DNA of 21,617 nt from Phallusia fumigata. Taxonomy: Eukaryota > Chordata > Ascidiacea > Phlebobranchia > Ascidiidae. The notes under the pieces were generated by a model that saw only the letters and a list, made by a program, of their open reading frames with translations, was not told the origin of the DNA and made no database searches. Numbering within the stretch: the first letter of the stretch is position 1; each line of letters begins with the position of its first letter. The stretch spans positions 1 to 21,617 of the forward strand of contig QXVZ01026107.1 of the NCBI GenBank assembly GCA_008931825.1. Direction: 5' to 3'. Shown here piece by piece: positions 19,201 through 21,617 of the stretch. The position numbers and the translations under genes were made by a program.

Positions 19201-19279
19201 GCTTCTTTTTGTTCTCTTGTTTGTCATAACTGTTCAGCTTGTGAAGCGAGTAGTAGCGTCTCAAGGCATATTTTTGAAT
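16079..19279 (-). CDS. Multi-pass membrane protein with Thr/Ser-rich ectodomain (3' exons)
   Basis: I do not recognise the family. Four minus-strand exons join in phase (18463-19279, 18147-18252, 17468-17650, 16079-16243), giving about 423 residues. Order: a basic segment (SLHKLNS, EQKEAAKGIPP); a hydrophobic segment IRFAITCACVVIFYVAFNLL (near 19113-19172); a Thr/Ser-rich, mucin-like stretch with seven N-x-S/T sites (about 18771-19097); a short Cys/Tyr/Trp domain; five membrane spans; and an acidic tail ending EFEEEEY. The positive-inside rule places the Thr/Ser stretch and the Cys-rich loop FLCQFHGDCEDINPW outside and the acidic tail inside. The first exon needs one extra base near 19220 to stay in frame. 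It may be the C-terminal half of the gene starting at 21592, or a separate gene whose own ATG is not visible. Transport, receptor or adhesion roles are all possible; none is shown. Confidence 0.72.
16729..16790 (-). mobile_element. tRNA-like module (SINE fragment or tRNA relic)
   Basis: On the minus strand, an A-box-like CGCCAAACGCTTGG (16773-16786) is followed by GGGATCGTCCCGGGTTTGAA and the B-box GGTTTGAACCT (16729-16739). The spacing suits a Pol III internal promoter. The arms do not fold into an intact tRNA, so it is a tRNA-derived repeat or decayed tRNA rather than a working gene. Confidence 0.5.
16916..16999 (+). mobile_element. tRNA-like module (SINE fragment or tRNA relic), opposite orientation
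   Basis: An A-box-like ATGGCAAGGCGCTC begins at 16916; GGGATCGCCCCGGG and a strong B-box GGTTCGAACCC lie at 16984-16994, with a T-arm stem of about four pairs. The B-box surroundings resemble the module at 16729-16790, which reads the other way. The middle is too long and poorly paired for a normal tRNA. Confidence 0.55.
17468..17650 (-). CDS. Membrane gene exon: spans three and four
   Basis: Acceptor TCGTTGTCGCAG, donor CCG/GTAAGT. Encodes LSLIFKAYDCFLIGCITLWF and KVFGWMIIFPLMTFTPLFGV. Exactly 61 codons, phase 0 on both sides. Confidence 0.83.
17651..18146 (-). other. Intron of the membrane gene (496 bp)
   Basis: AT-rich GT-AG intron. A short hydrophobic open frame near 17983-18060 (FLIIWTVNFAVG) lacks an in-phase acceptor and donor and is not needed to keep the gene in frame. 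Confidence 0.7.
18147..18252 (-). CDS. Membrane gene exon: Cys-rich loop
   Basis: Acceptor ACATTTCAG, donor GTAAGT. Completes a split Arg codon and encodes CFLCQFHGDCEDINPWNINI and then GYFPTAVNWTLVAF, an external loop leading into the third span. Phase 2 in, phase 0 out. Confidence 0.8.
18463..19279 (-). CDS. Membrane gene exon: mucin-like ectodomain and two spans
   Basis: Acceptor CTATTTTTTGTAG lies just before 19279; donor CG/GTTAGT lies at 18462. The first 19 codons (to 19223, IQKYALRRYYSLHKLNSYD) are in one frame; the remaining long frame (about 19219 down to 18463) lies one base off, with an AAA run at 19220-19222 at the switch. The 817-bp length becomes phase-compatible with both neighbours if one base is added. 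Spans: ALFFMYTVLGVIFAIMSIVL (about 18588-18647) and SSYLLLVFILYTISTSLTA (about 18500-18555). Confidence 0.7.
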
Positions 19280-19341
19280 CTACAAAAAATAGGCGAAGCA
19301 TAAAGTTTATTCCGTTTTGCTGTTTTTTATTTTCTATGTAG

Positions 19342-19533
19342 GGCGTACTTTTTTGTTGGTATACAGCTACCCAATTTGCTAAGTACGATGGAAATGGTAC
19401 CACAATCACCGAAGAAATACCAAATAACATTTATCTGTTTGTCCCCGAAAATTATTCAATCTGTGGCTCGGCAGGCTGTTGGACATATTACACATGGCGT
19501 GAATGCCAGTATCAGAATGAACAGTGCGTTTAA
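19342..19533 (+). other. Exon-like open frame on the opposite strand
   Basis: A strong plus-strand acceptor (GCTGTTTTTTATTTTCTATGTAG, split here by its T-rich tract at 19319-19341) precedes a 63-codon open frame. It begins GVLFCWYTATQFAKYDGNGT, includes IYLFVPENYSICGSAGCW and YYTWRECQYQNEQC, and ends at TAA 19531-19533; a weaker donor GTTTAAG sits at 19528. It is rich in Cys, Trp and Tyr and has two N-x-S/T sites, like a secreted or ectodomain exon. It lies between two minus-strand exon blocks. If flipped it would join them in phase 0 on both sides. It could be an inverted exon, a nested plus-strand gene or chance; no family recognised. Confidence 0.45.
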
Positions 19534-19704
19534 GTTGCTTGAAAACAATTTTTTATGATATAAATTACATTTATCGTTTTTGTTTCCTATAGTTGTTCGT
19601 TGTGCATAAACGCTGTTTCCTTTATTCATTGACTGTAACTATTTTAAACAATCGAAAGGTAACCTATTAACGCTTTTTACCGAAAGAACACAATAGTAAC
19701 ATAC

Positions 19705-19962
19705 TTGCTCGAGCAATGTTCCACTGATGTTGTGTCTGTAGTTGAGCTCGATAAACGGCTTATACGGGACTAGATCAGTTTTGTTTTCCATATGAGCGAT
19801 AAGTGGCTCTGTTTGATCTTCCAAAACATTTAAACTGATGATCGCATCACATGCATATATAGCAATTGGCAAAACCACACATATTTTCAGGGCCAAAATT
19901 GCCAGAAGAGGAGTCGATTTCACCTTTTTCGCTTTGGACTTCCAGCCCCTTTTTACTGGGAT
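19705..19962 (-). CDS. Exon 5, membrane segment and ectodomain
   Basis: Acceptor CCCTCTATTTTCAG, donor CAA/GTATGT. Encodes 86 residues: IPVKRGWKSKAKKVKSTP, a hydrophobic helix to about residue 45, then LEDQTEP, ENKTDLVPYKPFIELNYRHN and ISGTLLEQ. Phase 0 both sides. Confidence 0.78.
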
Positions 19963-21592
19963 CTGAAAATAGAGGGGGTATAAAAAATTCTCCTTTTTTC
20001 GCCCACGTTACGTGTAGGTCAGCATGCCAATTAGTACAACAATTAAATTTAATTAGTCCCATTTAATTATCATTTAACTATCATAGTAAAAGCGTTAAAG
20101 ATTACGTCATGACCATCCGAAAACCGCCTACCTTACTGCTTCCAGTGGTTGTCGACTCGGCGTCATTGTCTTTCGAGCTTTTTGTATTTGTGTCGGTGTC
20201 TAAATCAAGAGCGTACTTAGTTTACAACAAAACAGTATTGTTCTTGTGTGGGCTATAACTTAATCTTGCCGTGGTTGGCGATGAATTAGGTACCCTAAAG
20301 AACTCTGGGTGATCTTTTTAATTTTGACTTTTTAGTCAATTTGTCACGCATGCCATAAGCTGCCTTGTATCTCTACGTAACTAATGACGGTATAGGCTTT
20401 GTCTCCATGGTGATTATTGAGTTTGGTTGAGATTAAAAATTCTCCACCCGACAAAACATTTAACTGTCTACAATTTTTAATTACAAATTACAACCTAGAT
20501 CTCCTAAAATGGCACATACTATTGCATGGGTGATATGTTTAACAAGTAACACCAACCTATTGTATTTTCAGTTGCAGGATTGGCAATTACTGTGCTATCG
20601 GCGTTTTTCTGCTCATCACGCTTTTTCTTTTTCTTCTTCTTTTTCTGTGGTTGGTCAAGTTCCTACAGAATAAAGTGGTTTGTTAGTTTGCAAAAAATGC
20701 ACAATGGTGGTAATTTGAAAATACCGGAGACGTGTTTTCGATTTCTGTTTCCATTCCATCNTTGCATGGGTGATATGTTTAACAAGTAACACCAACCTAT
20801 TGTATTTTCAGTTGCAGGATTGGCAATTACTGTGCTATCGGCGTTTTTCTGCTCATCACGCTTTTTCTTTTTCTTCTTCTTTTTCTGTGGTTGGTCAAGT
20901 TCCTACAGAATAAAGTGGTTTGTTAGTTTGCAAAAAATGCACAATGGTGGTAATTTGAAAATACCGGAGACGTGTTTTCGATTTCTGTTTCCATTCCATC
21001 TTCGCTAAATCTGCTACAATCTTTCTGTTCCTCTTTTACGGCGTCATTCTCGGTACTGGGCGTTTCTAAAAATTTTTATTTTAAATGAAAGAAATTAGTT
21101 CCAAAAATGCACATTGCTGCACGAGTTTGCATATTTGAAAGTGTGTTTGTTTTTTATATCTCGTGGATTCAGTTTAAAGCAGCTGGCTTATTTTTTTTGT
21201 TTTGTCTCCGTTGTAACAAATTAAAAAAAACAAGTGGTATAAGAAACTGAAGAAAAAAACACATAGGATGAGCCCAAAGAGATTGGAAACTTAATTTTAA
21301 AAGCATAACTTAAAAAAGCAAATACGTGCTACACAATATGAGATGGAACGGCGCTTCACACAGCTTGTTAAAAAGTACGTACAATACAGGCTAAACATAT
21401 GCTTTCATTGCGCATTAAATTGTTAATTTCCTGTTTGCTGAAAAACTATCAATACCAAGTACATTTATCATCCTACCTATGCAAGGCCTTGTGCAAGCAA
21501 ATATACACAAAAAATAATACAAACTACGAACCTGGTGAAACTTCTGTTACTTTTTCAGTTGCTTTGTCCGCAGTGTCATTGTCGTTTTCCAT
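19705..21592 (-). CDS. N-terminal exons of a membrane protein, family unknown
   Basis: Five minus-strand exons (21532-21592, 20965-21065, 20797-20902, 20132-20199, 19705-19962) join in phase to 198 codons. The start is ATG at 21590-21592 in the context ACCATGG. Residues 1-112 are polar and charged, acidic at first (MENDNDTADK), with eight consecutive lysines (61-68) and a Ser/Thr-rich part. Residues 113-198 carry a strongly basic stretch (KRGWKSKAKKVK), one membrane segment (LLAILALKICVVLPIAIYAC) and an ectodomain with N-glycosylation sites (NKTD, NISG). This is type II orientation, N-terminus in the cytosol. The last exon ends in phase 0, so more coding sequence must follow: either the block at 16079-19279 or an exon not seen. 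I do not recognise a family. Confidence 0.7.
20132..20199 (-). CDS. Exon 4, Ser/Thr-rich
   Basis: Acceptor CTCTTGATTTAG, donor AAG/GTAGGC. Encodes DTDTNTKSSKDNDAESTTTG and SSK. Phase 1 in, 0 out. Confidence 0.7.
20522..21000. repeat. Assembly duplication E (20522-20760 = 20762-21000)
   Basis: 239 bases flank the N at 20761 as two copies that look identical by eye. They contain exon 3 and part of exon 2 of the minus-strand gene. Confidence 0.92.
20797..20902 (-). CDS. Exon 3, poly-lysine
   Basis: Acceptor TTTATTCTGTAG, donor ATAG/GTTGGT. Encodes ELDQPQKKKKKKKKRDEQKN and then ADSTVIANPATENTI. A second copy at 20557-20662 is the assembly duplicate; using both copies in tandem would bring a stop two codons later, so only one is real. 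Confidence 0.75.
20965..21065 (-). CDS. Exon 2
   Basis: Acceptor AAAATTTTTAG, donor CCG/GTATTT. Encodes ETPSTENDAVKEEQKDCSRF and then acidic EDGMETEIENTSP. Phase 1 in, 0 out. Its last 36 bases also appear at 20725-20760 in the duplicated contig end. Confidence 0.72.
21066..21531 (-). other. Intron 1 of the minus-strand gene
   Basis: 466-bp AT-rich GT-AG intron; no gene, RNA or repeat recognised. Confidence 0.65.
21532..21592 (-). CDS. Exon 1 with start codon
   Basis: ACCATGG start context; encodes MENDNDTADKATEKVTEVSP and ends one base into the next codon before GTTCGT. Confidence 0.72.
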
Positions 21593-21617
21593 GGTTTAGT
21601 CGTGGTTAAGTTAACCT

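Noticed and set aside
19224-19430. Minus-strand frame LLFGISSVIVVPFPSYLANW over the opposite-strand exon
   Set aside because: Hydrophobic, but no usable acceptor in phase, and it is the complement of the more protein-like plus-strand frame.

Overview
This is a piece of an AT-rich animal genome. Its genes are interrupted by GT-AG introns, and it carries LINE, hAT and tRNA-like repeat debris. Five near-identical duplicated stretches each abut a single N, the mark of a draft assembly with unmerged contig ends from a polymorphic donor. Host identity cannot be proved from sequence alone; an invertebrate, possibly a tunicate, fits the short introns and haplotype variation, but this is inference.

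Layout. 1-330: a small minisatellite and the right end of a hAT-type element. About 880-4975, minus strand: a decayed LINE of L1/Tx1 type with a Cys-rich ORF1 remnant, endonuclease, reverse transcriptase and C-terminal Cys/His region, interrupted by two assembly duplications. 4976-6677: gene-free flank with a GT-rich stretch and a CAG run. 6678-13067, plus strand: a complete pyruvate dehydrogenase kinase gene in nine coding exons (425 aa). Its intron 7 carries a 305-bp non-autonomous hAT element with a perfect 8-bp target-site duplication. 13068-16078: intergenic, with candidate poly(A) signals for both convergent genes and a 121-bp hairpin.

16079-19279, minus strand: the 3' exons of an unrecognised membrane protein with a Thr/Ser-rich, N-glycosylation-rich ectodomain, five C-terminal membrane spans and an acidic tail. 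19705-21592, minus strand: five exons that begin with a good ATG and encode a charged, Lys-rich N-terminus plus one membrane segment with an N-glycosylated ectodomain. These two blocks may be one gene or two neighbours. Between them lies an exon-like Cys/Trp/Tyr-rich open frame with a strong acceptor site on the opposite (plus) strand. Its phase would fit between the two blocks if it were inverted, so it is either a local inversion, a misassembly or a nested gene.

The kinase is the only gene with a confidently assigned function (mitochondrial control of the pyruvate dehydrogenase complex). No functional link to the membrane gene is visible; they are convergent neighbours.
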